64,000 nucleotides of DNA from Linepithema humile (taxonomy: Eukaryota > Arthropoda > Insecta > Hymenoptera > Formicidae), in contig NC_090128.1 in the NCBI RefSeq assembly GCF_040581485.1, forward strand, positions 1,922,001 through 1,986,000. The letters run 5' to 3'. Position 1 is the first letter of the stretch, and every line of letters begins with the position of its first letter. The position numbers and the translations under genes are program-made. The notes under the pieces were generated by a model. That model was given only the letters and a program-made list of their open reading frames with translations. It made no database searches and was not told the DNA's origin. Shown in pieces: positions 49,021 through 62,500 of the stretch.

Positions 49021-51343
49021 TTAGTCTTCTTTATCATCTCTGAAACAGGCAAAAAATAACAATTCATCAATATTTAGCATCAATTATAGTTATGGATTAG
49101 CGCAAAATGCAATCTACGTACTTTACAACTTCTTGATGTTGCGTCGGATCAAAGTGAAGTTCAACAATTGTTTCTTGTCTACTTTGCACTTTGAAAGTCA
49201 CCTGAACTGCTATATAATTATCTTTGTTACTAATTTGCCATCCAGAATACTGAAAGTAAATACACTTTGTATGAGATTTATTTATATTTATACATACAAT
49301 TGATGCGAAGCCATGTAGATCTATCTAATATCGATTCATGCATTTGAATTTAAGGGGAATCAATTTGATTAATAGTAGGATGCTTCATATTTAGTTCTGA
49401 AAAACAATGTACTTACTGTCGTTGTGCTTTTGTACAGTACTTTTCCATCTTCTTCAAAGGGTAAAAATTTTTGGAGTAGCGCTTTTCCATCTATCCTCCA
49501 TAAAGTTGGATAAGGGCTTGATTCTACATCGGATTTACCCTTATTAGATGTCTTATTCTTATTAGGTCCAAGATCAGCTTTTGCGAGAACAAATGAACCA
49601 GACTGCAAGAAAGATCAGTGAGATGTTGATATTAAAAAGAGATATTAATTCATCGGATATTGATCTTGGTGTGATTACGCACTGTATAGTCTTTTGGAGC
49701 TTCTCCTGTCTCATTACAACTGTTATCGTCGGAATCTTCATCATCTTCATCCTCTTTGTCATCTTCCTCTTTCTTAGAGCGCCTTTTTCTTTTTGGTTTT
49801 CTCCCTGTGTCAGAATCAGATTCGTCATCTTCTTCCTCCTCCTCTTCCTCCTCTTCGTCTTCTTCTTCTTCCTCCTCCTCTTCAGAGTGTTGCCGTTTTT
49901 TTGCTGCTCCTCTTTGTGGTCTTGGTTTAGCGCCACTCTGTATGAAATTCAAAGTAACATTACACCAATAAGATAAAAATAATAACATAAAATTTATCGG
50001 AGATAGAGAATGCTGAAAAATAGAAAGGATGAGAGGAAAGGGATGGTGAAGAAGACAGAAAGGGAAAGAGCCTGTTAAAATTAGAATGTAGAGAGCTAAC
50101 TTTAACTGTGGTGATTAAGTTAGTATGTAGGTTAATGTGTAAATTCGTTTTATGAAGCATTAGAGTACATAAAAAAATAATATGTAAGCAATAGTAATTA
50201 AACAACAAATATAACAGCAATTGTTGTGAGAAAAAGCGAATGTAACTCTCAAGGGATCAAATAAATTCATTTCTCCATCTATAAAATTTGTGATTGCTAA
50301 ATATTCAGTGCAATAAAATAATTATTTATATTAAACAGAACCGAAAGTAATTATTTGTATCAAGAAAGTATTAAAAGTTGTTTCTGTTAATACAAGCAAT
50401 TGTTAAATGGGACTCATATATTTAATAAACAACGAAGCAGTATTTTAAAGACGCCTTTCTGATATTTCTTTTTAAATGCATATCTAAAACTTTAAATACA
50501 TTGATATATGATTACATGTCTATTAAAAGCATGCTGGAAGTTGCAGCGCGCGACATTGGCTTTCCTCGGGCGATTTGAAAAGCTCGCCGATCGGCGCCAC
50601 CGAGCGGCCGACCGGCCGGCAACGATGGCCGCCGCGATGCGGGCGAGCCGGAGCGCGGAGCTGGACAAGCAGCTCTACCTCGAAAAATACGTTCTAACAG
50701 CGCGGCGTCGTCGCCGTGCGGGAAACCGCACGCCGCAGACACGAACTCGGGCTTGGCGCGAAAACGCGCCGGAAACGGCGAAGTGCGCACGAGGGGTCTC
50801 ATCTCGCGCGCGCTTCGCACGGCGGTGACATGAAAAGAACCGCCGCCGCCGCCGTCGTCGCCGCTACGCTTCACTCGATACATTCGCGGAGCACAGGTGT
50901 TTTCACCCAGAATGACCCAAAACGTACTAGCGCTGGCGGAAATCGGGCGTAGGGGTGATTTTTTTTCGCCAGCGCGTCCAATTCACTCGGAAATATCTGC
51001 CGAGAGTCGGCGGCATGAGGGCCCAGCCACGTTACTTCGACGAACGCTTTGTCGCGCGAATGGCATCGCGGAAGGATCGCGATGATCCGTGATCGGCCGA
51101 TCGCCGTTTGGACGAACGGAGCGAAGACTCGACGGCGACGAGGCATCGTGCGACAATGCGGCGCGCGAGAATGGATTTTACCTCGGGTTCGCCTTCGGGA
51201 GTCCACTCCTCTTCGGAAGCGGCCTCGACCTCCGGATCGTCCGGGTCGTCCACCTCGTAATCGTCGTCGTCCGAATGGTCCCTGATCTTCTTCATATTGC
51301 CTTTGCGCGGAATGTTTGTTGATGGTATAATAACACTACCCAC
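49021..51343 (-). CDS. Acidic, Lys-rich nuclear-type protein with unrecognised C-terminal domain
   Basis: Five minus-strand exons: 51343-51182, 49937-49683, 49602-49417, 49249-49122 and 49039-49021, in continuous frame to 249 aa. Exon 1 is acidic (SDDDDYEVDDPDDPEVEAAS). Exon 2 has a long Glu/Asp run, then a basic cluster KPKRKRRSKK that looks like a nuclear localisation signal, then another Asp/Glu run. Exons 3-5 encode a compact region of about 110 residues with a GSFVLAKADLG strand, YPTLWRIDGKALLQKFLPFE, YSGWQISNKDNYIAVQVTF and QSRQETIVELHFD, ending KDDKED. The Glu run is low complexity, but the C-terminal part looks like a folded beta-rich domain. I do not recognise the family. A nuclear or chromatin-linked role is only inferred from composition. 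The start could also be the Met at 51295. Confidence 0.8.
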
Positions 51344-52019
51344 GAGAGCACGCCGGATGCGAATTACACTGGCGAAAACTGCGAAGAACGACGTGCACGA
51401 AATATCGCAAACAATATGGCGGTCGGTAAGGGAGGAGGGGAGAAGCGCTCTTTCCGCTCTTTATTATCGTGGATTCGTGGACGGCGTGGCGCCGCGGCTG
51501 CGGAAACGGTCTCCGGATGGCGACACCGTCGCTGGCCGTGCGCGGAGACGTGATCTTGCAATGGCCGACCGCGGGAAGGCAAGTCGGAAAATCATTTTGA
51601 AAAAAGAAGCAATTTTTCATTAATTCAATCACTGCGAACGGTTTATATACTTTGCTGTAAATTCTCGATGGATCTCGGATCATTGGTAATATTTCGGATC
51701 TTTGAGTATTGAAACTTCAAACAAGCTATCCGACACGTATAATATTAATGCGAAAATAATCTTTTGATAGCGTATGATGATAAATTCATGCAACATGCAA
51801 TTATCAAATCGCAGATTAACAAGCAGCTTTATTGCCCACAACTTTAATTGACAAACATTTTTTAGATTTGTATCGTTTTGCAAGTTGGGTCGATATGAGG
51901 TTGACGCTTGCGCCGACGCTCGATGCGTCGAGACGCCGTTCCTTCAGTATTTACGGTAGCGGCGAAAACCCTCGCAAGGGAAAGGAACGGACGGACGGAC
52001 GGTGGGATCAGGGAGGAAA
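51344..52019. promoter_or_regulatory. Divergent promoter region acidic protein / dipeptidase
   Basis: A 676-base interval between two start codons on opposite strands. The left half (about 51344-51590) is GC-rich with many CpG and is the likely promoter core. No coding region is supported here. Confidence 0.55.
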
Positions 52020-55000
52020 ATGTTCGAGCTGTATGGTGTTGATAAAGATGGCATGGTTTATCGGTCGCCGCCGCCCAGGCGAAAAGAAGTCGACATTCTG
52101 GAGGTAAGTAGAACAACGATGTGCGTTATTAAAAATCTCTCGTTAATTACATTGGTCTTGAAAGCTTTCTCCTAATTGCTGTGCGACGGGTGTGCAGGAT
52201 TTCAGAGAATATTCGCCGAAATATAACTTGTAAAGCATTTTTCTAATTGATAGTTAATGATGAACATATATATGTATATATATATACACACACATGCTGT
52301 ATTCTTATGCATTTTATTTTTAAATAATGTAAATTAAGTACAACCGAGTTCAATTTTAGTATTTCAATAATGCTGCTTATTTTCTTTCGTAATAATGTTG
52401 GAAAATTTAGAGGAATCTAAAAGAATTTAATAAAAGAGCTATGTTTTTATAAGAATGTTTAGCGACAGAGTTTTTTTTAATATTTTTTTTGCTATTATTA
52501 GTAATTTCAGAAATATTTGGTCTAAAAATAAGAGTTTTTAATTGCATCAAGATATTATTTCTAGTAAACCTTACATCAAGATGTAATGATAGTTTGATAA
52601 CTTTATGAAAAAATTGTTATAATTAATATTTGTAAGAACGATTATGATACTTTGATAAGTTTGGCTGAAAGCAATTTTTTCATAAAGTTATCAAACTATC
52701 AATTTTACCAAAATAATTTTTGTTATTTGCGAGAAGTCCAAGATGTCTTATGTAAAGTAGTTTACTGCATTTATTCCTCTTTTTCAAGGCAAACGTGTTT
52801 TTCTTTGGTGTCTTTCCTATTAACACCGGCATAATGCGACATTTGTTCAATGCGGATAAATAGTTACGCAATCTTATTTGCAATCTTAGATTCACGTAGA
52901 TGATGTTGACGCTGTTTGTAAATAGCTTTGTAAATTATCGCATTTTTACAGACTTGCTTGCAACTCTCCTCACCAGAACTCATGAGAAAATTGCCTAATG
53001 GCGATGCGCTTCATCACATCAAGGACACGGGTGTTTCGACTTCCTTCAACAAGGCTAAGGAACCGCCTAGAGAGAGCAGTGAGTACATAAAAAATTATTC
53101 CTGTGCGCTAAATTGAAATATCCGAAAATCTATCGCGTGTGAAAAGATTTTCTTTTACCTCCTTAATGTCACTTCTTCCAATTGCAGAGCAGAAAGATTT
53201 TATTTTATTAAAATATTTTACATTAAAATCAATTCAACAAAGCGAATGTGCTCATATATTATTTAAACAATCATTACATAAAGAAAATAATTGAATTTCG
53301 AGCCTTCTAGCGTCAGATTCACTTGAATATAGGTTTTATAGCGACCTACTTGTTTCGCGTGAACGATTTAGTTATGCTATTATTAAATGACGATCGAGAC
53401 AAAGTGTTAAATCGGATTAATACAGATTTAATTCCACCCTGTTGCGCTTGAACTCTGAACGCTTTCTCGATTGTCCTATCATTCCCGTCACACCCGTCGT
53501 TCCCGATGACCGAACGATTTTCGTTGTTTCTTTCTTTTCTCCAATTTCTCACGTCAACGAGCTCGTTTATGTAAAATCGCCGCGAGCGAGGGAAGAAAAG
53601 CTGCTTAGCGATGAGAAACGACGAGCGTGGCGAGACGAGCGATAGTTTCGTGAGTTTGATATGATTTCTATTCACGGCTCGACGATCTCCCCGATTGTGT
53701 CGATAGCATACTCGGCCGCAAAGCTGACAGATCGAAGCCACGGTGATTTCACGTCCGGATAGATACGGTCTACGCTCGGCTGATCTTCCTCGGTCTGGGA
53801 AGATTCCGTTACGGTTGTCCTTGCAACACGCTCTTTACCGATTTTAGACGGGATATTAATAATTAGCATATTAACGTACGTGTAATATAATATTGCAGGA
53901 CGAAGTATTGTGAGAAAATGGGTGGTGATGACTGGATTCTTCTTCCTCGGATGTGCCTTAGTGGCTGGAGTTGGTCTGCCTCTCGCCTTGGAACTTCGGA
54001 GTTCGCATTTGCTGGAAGCCAGATTGCAGGTGGTCCGGCGAATGTTGTCAGAAGTTCCTCTCATCGACGGGTAAGTTGTATCTTGTATAAATTGTTAGAG
54101 AATATACAGATCTTTTTCGCTGGATTAAAATAGATTTCTAAAAGTTTGCACGCGATATTTTATCGCAATGCCGGAGAACAGCTGATTCTCAATCTTCTAC
54201 GAATATATACGAGATATTTGATCAACTAAAACACTTATTTTGTGAAAATTTTTTATATTTATCTAAATTTTGACAATAAAAATTGTTATCGAGTTATTTA
54301 TTGGAAAAATATTAAACTTTCACACTTCGTGTTCGTCTGTCAGACACAACGACTTCGCCTGGAATCTTCGTAAACACCGCGGCAGCACGAAGCTGAACAG
54401 CTTCCCCTTCGACGAGGACTTGTCGCGCAATGCCAGCTGGGGCCCGCAATGGCAGACCGATTTGATTCGCCTGGAGCAGGGAATCGTCGGCGCGCAATTC
54501 TGGTCGGCCTACGTGCCGTGCGAGGCGCAATTCCTGGACGCTGTGCAGCTCACCCTCGAGCAGATTGACGTCGTGCGCAGGCTCACGGCGCGCTACCCCA
54601 AGCGAATCCGCCTAGTGACGACGAGCGGCGAGCTGGAGAACGCTCATCGGGACGGGGTGATCGCCAGCCTGGTGGGAATAGAGGGTGGCCACAGCATCGG
54701 CACCTCCATGGCGGTGCTGAGGAGCTTCCATCGGCTGGGCGCGCGCTACATGACCCTGACCCACAAGTGCAACACGCCGTGGTGAGTTCCGAAGATTGGT
54801 GTCTCTCTGTTCGCGGGACGCGCACACGAGCGTTGCGTGATAATAACAGTGAAAAAGAGCGGGCCTTGGGAAAGAAATTGGCATTTTCTTATTGGCTAAT
54901 GTTCGTCGTTTCATCACAGATGTCGAACAGCTTAATAAATGGGAATTCATAAGAACTCGCTACAAAGCTCGCTACTTTCAGTTTTGACTTAAAAAAAAAA

Positions 55001-56550
55001 ATCCTATTTCTTTCAAATTAAAATTTTGATTTGACGTGATCAAATGGCAAAGAATCAATGCTGATTTTTAGGGCCGATTCATGTTCCACTGATGATCCGA
55101 ATACGGATGTGGCCTCAGAGTTCCACAGCGACGGCCTCTCGGCGTTTGGCAAGATGGTCGTACGAGAGCTAAATCGGCTCGGCATGCTCGTAGATCTTTC
55201 TCACGTCTCGGTGAAGACGATGAAGGACGCCCTCGCGGTGACAAAGGCACCGGTTATCTTCTCGCACAGCGCCGCTAAAGCGCTCTGCAATTCCTCGAGC
55301 AACGTCCCGGACGACGTACTACGGAATTTGGTAAGCAGGAGAAAATCACTCCGACAATTCTCCACTAAACGTATAAATAAATTTAACGTTAAATCAGCCT
55401 GGAATTTAACTTTAAATAATTTTGTTGAAGGAATTGATCTTCTTCCTAACTGAATGTTTGTTCATTTTGAACTTCTGTTGTAAAAAATAAGGAATTATTT
55501 CTCATCGCGACACACAACATTTGGCCGAGGCTCAATCGTGCGGCTTTTATCTTTGTTTTCTCTAGTCTCTCAACGGTGGTCTGGTTATGGTCAGTTTCGA
55601 CAGCGCACATTTGAGCTGCGACGATAAGGCTACCATGTATGACATCATAGGTATGTAAGTAGCGCGGCGTGGAGTAAAACATGAGAAAGATCAAAACGTC
55701 GTAGTAAACATCAAAAATTCAGAGATAAAGAATGACCGAGATTCAACACGCTCCCGCGTATCTTTTTACAGCCCACATCAATCACATCAGACGAACAGCT
55801 GGCGTGAACCACGTGGGTCTCGGCGCGGGTTACGATGGAATTCTAAGGTAGCTAAAGACACGCCAGCGTTTTACCATATCGTACGCTAACGCACAATGAC
55901 ACTAATACATCTTCGAGAAAATTACGTAACACAATCACTTTTCGATTGCATATTCACAATTTGTCTCAATATTGATTTTATTTTACGTAAGTTAATTAAA
56001 ATATTTTGCTACAAACTTGCGATAATTAATGATTATTTCGCTAATGCAGTTTTAATTCCTTATTGTAAAACTTTTGCAATCTTGTTCGCAATTTTTTCTC
56101 AAATCCGCTTCCGTCTACCATTTGTATTCATTAAATTCACATTTATTGTACATTTATTGCTTATATAAGCAAATAACAGTAACAAATTTAATATTTTAAT
56201 GTTTAATGTAAAAAATAATTTCAAGATTTTTTTGATTACATAACATATTTTTATATAAAAGTACGAGTTTAATGGATTTAAAGGGCTAAAGCAAATACTT
56301 GCACTTATTCAGGCCACCGACAGAATTGCCGGACGTCTCCGGCTATCCTTTGCTGCTGGCCGAGTTGACCAGAGATCGCCGATGGTCCGCGACAGATATA
56401 AAGAAGCTGGTGGGCGGAAATTTGTTGCGCGTTCTCAAAGAAGTGGAAAATCACGCGGCAACCCTCTTGCACCAGTTTCCGACGGAGGAGTGGATTCCTC
56501 AGGATCAACTCATAGAGGACAACGCCTTTTGCAGATATCACGACGCGTAA
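52020..56550 (+). CDS. Dpep: Membrane dipeptidase (peptidase family M19)
   Basis: Eight exons: 52020-52103, 52952-53078, 53899-54070, 54344-54781, 55072-55330, 55566-55650, 55772-55847 and 56313-56550, in continuous frame to 492 aa. M19 enzymes are zinc dipeptidases; human DPEP1 cleaves dipeptides and leukotriene D4. Metal-ligand motifs are visible: DGHND (His about 129, Asp about 131), VGIEGGHS (Glu about 241), LVDLSHVS (His about 318) and VIFSHSAA (His about 339), with YMTLTHKCNTPWAD between them. The active-site loop reads GLGAGYDG instead of the common GSDFDG, keeping only the second Asp. The N-terminus has a cytoplasmic segment of about 77 residues and one hydrophobic helix (about 78-101, VVMTGFFFLGCALVAGVG), implying a type II membrane protein. 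No C-terminal hydrophobic tail for a GPI anchor is seen, unlike vertebrate DPEPs. AATAAA at 56706-56711 is a likely poly(A) signal. Confidence 0.94.
52588..52700. repeat. Perfect 29-base inverted repeat in dipeptidase intron 1
   Basis: Arms at 52588-52616 and 52672-52700 (beginning gatagtttgataactttatg and its complement) pair without mismatch around a 55-base loop. It could be a remnant of a short foldback element or an RNA hairpin. Confidence 0.9.
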
Positions 56551-59500
56551 GGGCGCCTACTATGCCTACTTCCGGTCTCGACGCTGTCATTTGGTTTCTA
56601 CGAAGCATCGTTTCGTTAAAAAAAAAAAAAAAATGAGAAGAAGAAACACGTACTTTGAACTGTATCGTCTTTGTACCTGGAACTCCCCAATCGTTTTACA
56701 TTTTTAATAAAATAGCGATAGACTCTCCGCAGTCTGTTCAAGCTCTCCCTTCTCTTTGTCCCACGCAGCCGACATGATTTTAATAATTTCCAAATAATTT
56801 CTTTTTTTTTAGGAGTCTCTTTGTTTGATTTTTGGATGCACAACAGATTTTAGGATTCGCCCGGCATGCAAATTAGTTCAAATTTTCTTTTCCCGGAAGA
56901 AATTCACATGCGAAGTGTTCATCGGTATGTTTTTTTCAACAACTTTAACATAAATTAAGAATTTTCAACATGTACAATATAATTTGTACAATAGTGTTTG
57001 CAATACATTGCGCACATAAGACATAAATTGTTGCCCTATAATTTTTTCTCGCGCACTTTTCAGTTTTGAGTCTCGCTCGACGCGGTGACAAATACGGATC
57101 CATGGATCGATGAGCATATTTTGAATCGCCGCACTATCGGTTCAGTTGCATCACACCCAATTGAGTTTATATCAAAATGGATGTTAACAGTTAAGTCAAT
57201 TTACCTTGTCTTGAGTCTCCTCTCCGCGCGCACCGTCACATAATGTATGTTGAAGCAATTATTTAATCCCGCACACGCACATTTGCAGATACGCATGTGC
57301 ATGCGCGCACACGACGCCACGGGCTAACAGAGGCGGACAAGTCGCAATATGTCAATTACATCGTTTAATTTTTAACTCGAGGCTTATATTTCAATCGGGG
57401 ACGGCGCCGTAAATAATCGGGCCTGATCTGCTATCTGAATCTCGTACAGCACTTTGAGGGTAACAAGTAAGTTGCGGAAGCTACGACGACGTTTGAATAA
57501 TTCATACTTTGCGGGAGGTGATGCCGCGCCGAGATTATTAATGATACGTACTGCTCTTTGTACGCGCCCTTTCGCGCACACTCATATTAATAATTAATCG
57601 ATGCAAAGTCATTGAACCTGAATAACTGTGCGAGCGGTTTTATATCGGGGATTATCGAATGTAGTACAATAGACACGGCCGCTGAAATATTTTCTAGCGC
57701 AGTCTCTTCGTTCAATTAAAATGTCACTTTCTTTGTTCGCCTCCGTCCTACTTCAAAGCGAACGTAATTAGCAGTTTTGCTGACAGGATAATTCTCTCGC
57801 ATGGTGAAATCTCTGGCTGTTACAATTTAAGCACATTAAGCAAGATTCGTAACTTGTGAATTACGGTCAGACTCGAATATAAATATTTCAGAAAATGAAA
57901 ACTCGTACGTTTCGAATCGGCGGCTCGGTCTTAATCGAATCATAATTTCGAGATACATTTTGAAGTAACATAAAGAATTTTATGTTAATCGCGTATTCTT
58001 TAATTCTTAAACGCCAACTACTCAAGAAATCATTGCTCCAACTTTCTACAGATAAGAACGAATTAATTCTAATAAGATACTCCCGTCGTAGCGGCATTAG
58101 ATGGTACATTTTTCAGAAATCATGAAAGTGTTACATTGACCACAAATGCGCATCGTGCTTTCGCTCTCATCGTTGCTAACGTGTTCATGTGGGTCACGTA
58201 CACTGTAAAATATATCGCAATATTTTTGCCTTTTGAGTGCAACCAAATAAGCGCATCATCCGATTACTTTCTTTTCTAAAAACATTACTCAATAACGCAA
58301 TCTTAAGCAGTCAATGAAGCGCAATAAACCACATTTTGGATTTTGTTGACAAAGAAGTAAGTTCGCTCGATTACATTTCATAATCGTTTTTTTTTTTTGC
58401 TTATTTAATCGTTATTCTCACTCGATTACGTCAAATATTCGACAAAATGCTATTACCTGTCACGTCCTGACATTGACAAATTATTTTCTTAGGTATGCTT
58501 TTTTTTATTCAAGTAAGATGGATGTATGCGCATTTTTCTCAAAAAGAAGAAAAAAAGAAAACGCGATTAAAAGATAAACTATCGTTCTGGAATAAATAAA
58601 ACTGATTCCATACGAAAAATACTATAAAAAGTAAGAGCATAAATTTTGACAAATTTATCACAAACACTACAACAATGCTTATCTATTCTTTCTGAAAATC
58701 TAATGTGAAACTACAAGTTTTAAAATGGAAAATATATAAGACATACGAAAGTTCTGCGGTCAATTATCACCGCATAACGCTTAAAATTTCTCTAACTTGA
58801 AGTCTATCTTAAATCTGCAACATTTTATACTTCGCAAACTTATCTGTACTTTGTTGCATCGCGATCACGATTAGTTAATAATATGTTTTTAGACGTGTGC
58901 GCTTTGAAATATCGAAGCCATCTGCAAGAAGATGCGAGACTACAGTCACGCAGTATCGCGCTTCGGCGAGCGTGTAATTTTTTATACACAGCCTGTTTCT
59001 TTTTCGCGGATCCCTTTTTCGGCGCGCAGCGACCGTCCACACGTGACGCTAAGGACGCGAAGGAACGAGCTGCTGCGGAGATGAGGATGCGCGTGCTGGT
59101 GCGACCCACGCCGAGGGGGAGCACACGGTCGGGTCAAAGAGGCCAAGATAAATTGCAATCTAATCCGCGAGAGTCAGCTGGGGCCAATTGCGATTCGTTG
59201 CGCGTCCGCAGGAAGAGAGGAGTGGCGCCCGTGCCTGGAGCGCGACGCGTCGTACACCTCCCGCCTTCGAGGCCTTGCGGCAAATGCTGACGGGCCGTAG
59301 AAGCCACGTCTCTTTAAAACGCGCCGCCGAGGAACGCGAAGATCTGCGACGTCGACCGATCGAGATCGAGATCTCGGAACGGCGCAACGATGTGCACTGT
59401 CATCGAGTGCCCGCGGTAAAAGCGGCTCTCGAGGTGATCGATGTTTTCTTTTGCGAGTAGCACGTCGAAACTGGAAGATCGAAATTATTTTAAATATCCG

Positions 59501-62500
59501 GAATCGCGAGCGTCACGCCCGATCGCGACAAATTTATTCACGCACGATGCGCGTGTTGATATATTATTCGTAAAGAAATCGAATGAGAATGAAAAGAGAT
59601 GAAATACAAGGTGAATTCATGCGGAAATAATCGGGAACGTGTATAATATAATAAGGCACTATTGATCGGACGAGTATCTTGATAAAATTTGGAAATTTTC
59701 TCTCTTTAATACGTACAATTTTTTTATTTCACCGCAATATAGTTGCCGAATAAAACAGACCCCACACTGCGCGCAGCAATCCGTTCCTGACGAATCGTGG
59801 CGCGGAAATGGTGGGGGATTCGAAGATTAGAGTCGCTCCTCCGCAAGCCGAAACTTCAGTTTAGTTTACTAACGTCCAGCGTCGCATCCTCCACCGTGGC
59901 CCGCACACGGAAACGCATGCGATCGCCGAAAAGCAGAAGGGAAGAAAGAGGGAAGAAGGGAAACAAAACCTATGCGAGTCGCAGAGTGATAACGTGAAGC
60001 GGCTGCGACAACACGGAGGACAAAAATCGCATATCAAGAAACGCGCGCTCGCGTTCTTGCACGTTTTCCTGCCGAAAAGTTTCTTTCGATTGCCGAAAAC
60101 TTTCGTCGCACGAAGAGTGAGAAATTGGAGCACGCACGCGATATTTTAATATGCGCTTGTAAAATTTCGTCGAGGGAAACTGCAAATAGGTGAGTTTTTG
60201 ACAATCGATACCTCATGCGAAATCATCGATAGAGATTTATTCTTCCGATACCACTTTTTTCACAAAAATGAAATGAGATATTTATTTCGACAAATTCATC
60301 CGAATTGTTCATATTGCATTAATTTATATTTTGCAATCTTGTAAATCTTTGAAATGAGATCAAAATTTATCGCAAAATTTTTTTACATTAAAATGAAGGA
60401 TCTTGATGATGGATTTGTCCTCATAATTAGTAATAAAAAAATTTGGTAAGGAAGTAAAGATCTGAAAAATATTTTTCTTCTTAGATGGACAGAGAAATAT
60501 ATTAAGAAGTATATTTACAATTTTTGGTAAGTTTATTTATAAATGTGAATGCGAGATGTACACACAATTTTCTTGGGAATAATGCACGTGGTACGTTAAA
60601 CGTTTCCTGACGCACGCGATTATTCATTGAAAGGTCGAAGGTCCCTCCAGAAAATAACTACTCTACAAATAAACTGTTCTAATCTTGCACATATCTATAG
60701 CTGTCTATTGACATAATTAGCAATGTAATCGTACATGACGTATGTGCAATGATTTTTCTAAAACAATATGTAGATATGTCAGAAAACATTAATTAGAAAT
60801 CTTGAAATTGTGTACACAAAAACATGAATGAATTATTAACAATTCTCAGAAGCTTATTGATAACAAAAGAAGTTTAAAAGATAAGTTCCCTTGTTTTACT
60901 TAACGCTATACTTCGATGAAAATATTTTTACGCATTTTCTTACTCTTTAGTTGAAAAACATTGTTTTGCATCTACGTGAAGTTTACATTTCTCGAAAGTG
61001 AAAGCACCATTTATAATAATGAAATGATACAAGATAAACTTTTTGATGCATTCCTGATGCTAAACCACAGTCGGTTATGCTCGCCTTGCGATTATTGTTT
61101 TTCGACGCACGTTCACTCAAAACAATAGTTCACCGACAATACTTAACAAGAATAATTCCTTGTTTCCTTAAATTCATGGAACTTTTTAATACTGCAGTTG
61201 AATGTTTTTCTTTTCTGACAAGAAAGTTCATTTAGTTATTTAAACTACAAAACATTGAATCTATCAAATAGGAATCAATTATATTTATTAAGAGAGAGCC
61301 GCATTTTTTGCATGTCACTTTTAATTATTTAAAATGAACCAACAATTAAATAATTTTAATAGTGACTTAAAATTTAATATTTTTAATACATAAAGTAAAT
61401 TGTTGCTTTTTCTGTCACGTGCATAATCTTTTATTAGAAAGTTTCTGTACATATATATATACGAATTATGTTAATTGATTAATTTAAATTAGTGAAATAA
61501 AGAAGTTGGGGAGAATCTAATTGAAAAAACACTCACGTGCGCTGTAAGATTAATAGTGTACCTTCCACAAAAGCACTTTCCGACGTTGAATTATTTTCTG
61601 GCGAGATGCCAAAGAGAAACAGTCGGGGTGTATCTCTCTTAAAAGAAGTTAAATTTTGAATTTATACGATCTCTCTCTCTCTCTTTCGCTCTCTCTTTCT
61701 CGCGGGAAAAACCTTTTAACGAACGCAACGCCACTCTTTTAACATGTTCCATGTTTATGAATAGATTTTAAAACGGATGTTATACGCACACGACCGCCCC
61801 TCGTACATTTTTCGACACTCATACAAAGAGACTGTTCCTCACGAAACGAAGCGGTCTGCTTATATCTTCCACATCCTGCGGATCTTGATAAGATTCATGC
61901 GTAAAAACGTTCTTAAGACTGCATCGTCTCCCCAACGAATGAATATTTTGATACCACAACCAACAACAAGTCCCTCTGTTCTAAAATAGTTCTGTAATTT
62001 TAGAGTTCAAGATGTTAAAATATACTGAAGAAGCATTTCGATCACTTTATCGATGAGCAATAATTTAATTTGACTCTACAAAATCCGTATAAATTATTTT
62101 GCTTTATCATTTGAAAATTGCCGGCGAACGCATTCGTAATGCAAACGCTCTATTTCGCGTGTAATGAGCAACAAGTATATCTGTAACTGTGAACATTTTC
62201 GTTGCATAAGAGTAATTGTATCTGCAGTTATCCACTTCAACATTGTATCTTTAAGCGCCGGCCGTGTTAAATGATCGCGGATGACCACACGCAACCGTTG
62301 CACCACGATTCCTTCGCGCGAGATGCGTGGCGGCAGATAGCGATTAATAGACGCGAAATCGAAAGCATCGCGAGAGCAGGATCGGATTTAAACAGCGAGC
62401 GAGTTGCCTCTCCAGTGCTTTCCGTCAAGGAGGTGCAATGAACTACCGTTGACATTGCGCACCGCAAACTAGAAATCATTTAAACACGAGGACGATTGGT

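Noticed and set aside
49800..49900. Ser-rich frame opposite the Glu run of the acidic protein
   Set aside because: A poly-Ser/poly-Phe shadow of the GAA/GAG run on the other strand.
50508..50952. GC-rich frames on both strands near 50.5-50.9 kb
   Set aside because: They lie in intron 1 of the acidic protein gene, are Arg/Ala-rich on both strands, and no splice phase supports inclusion.
58883..59290. 135-codon + strand frame in a CpG-rich block
   Set aside because: Composition reflects a CpG island; Arg-rich and no motif. Kept only as a possible promoter or 5'UTR area.
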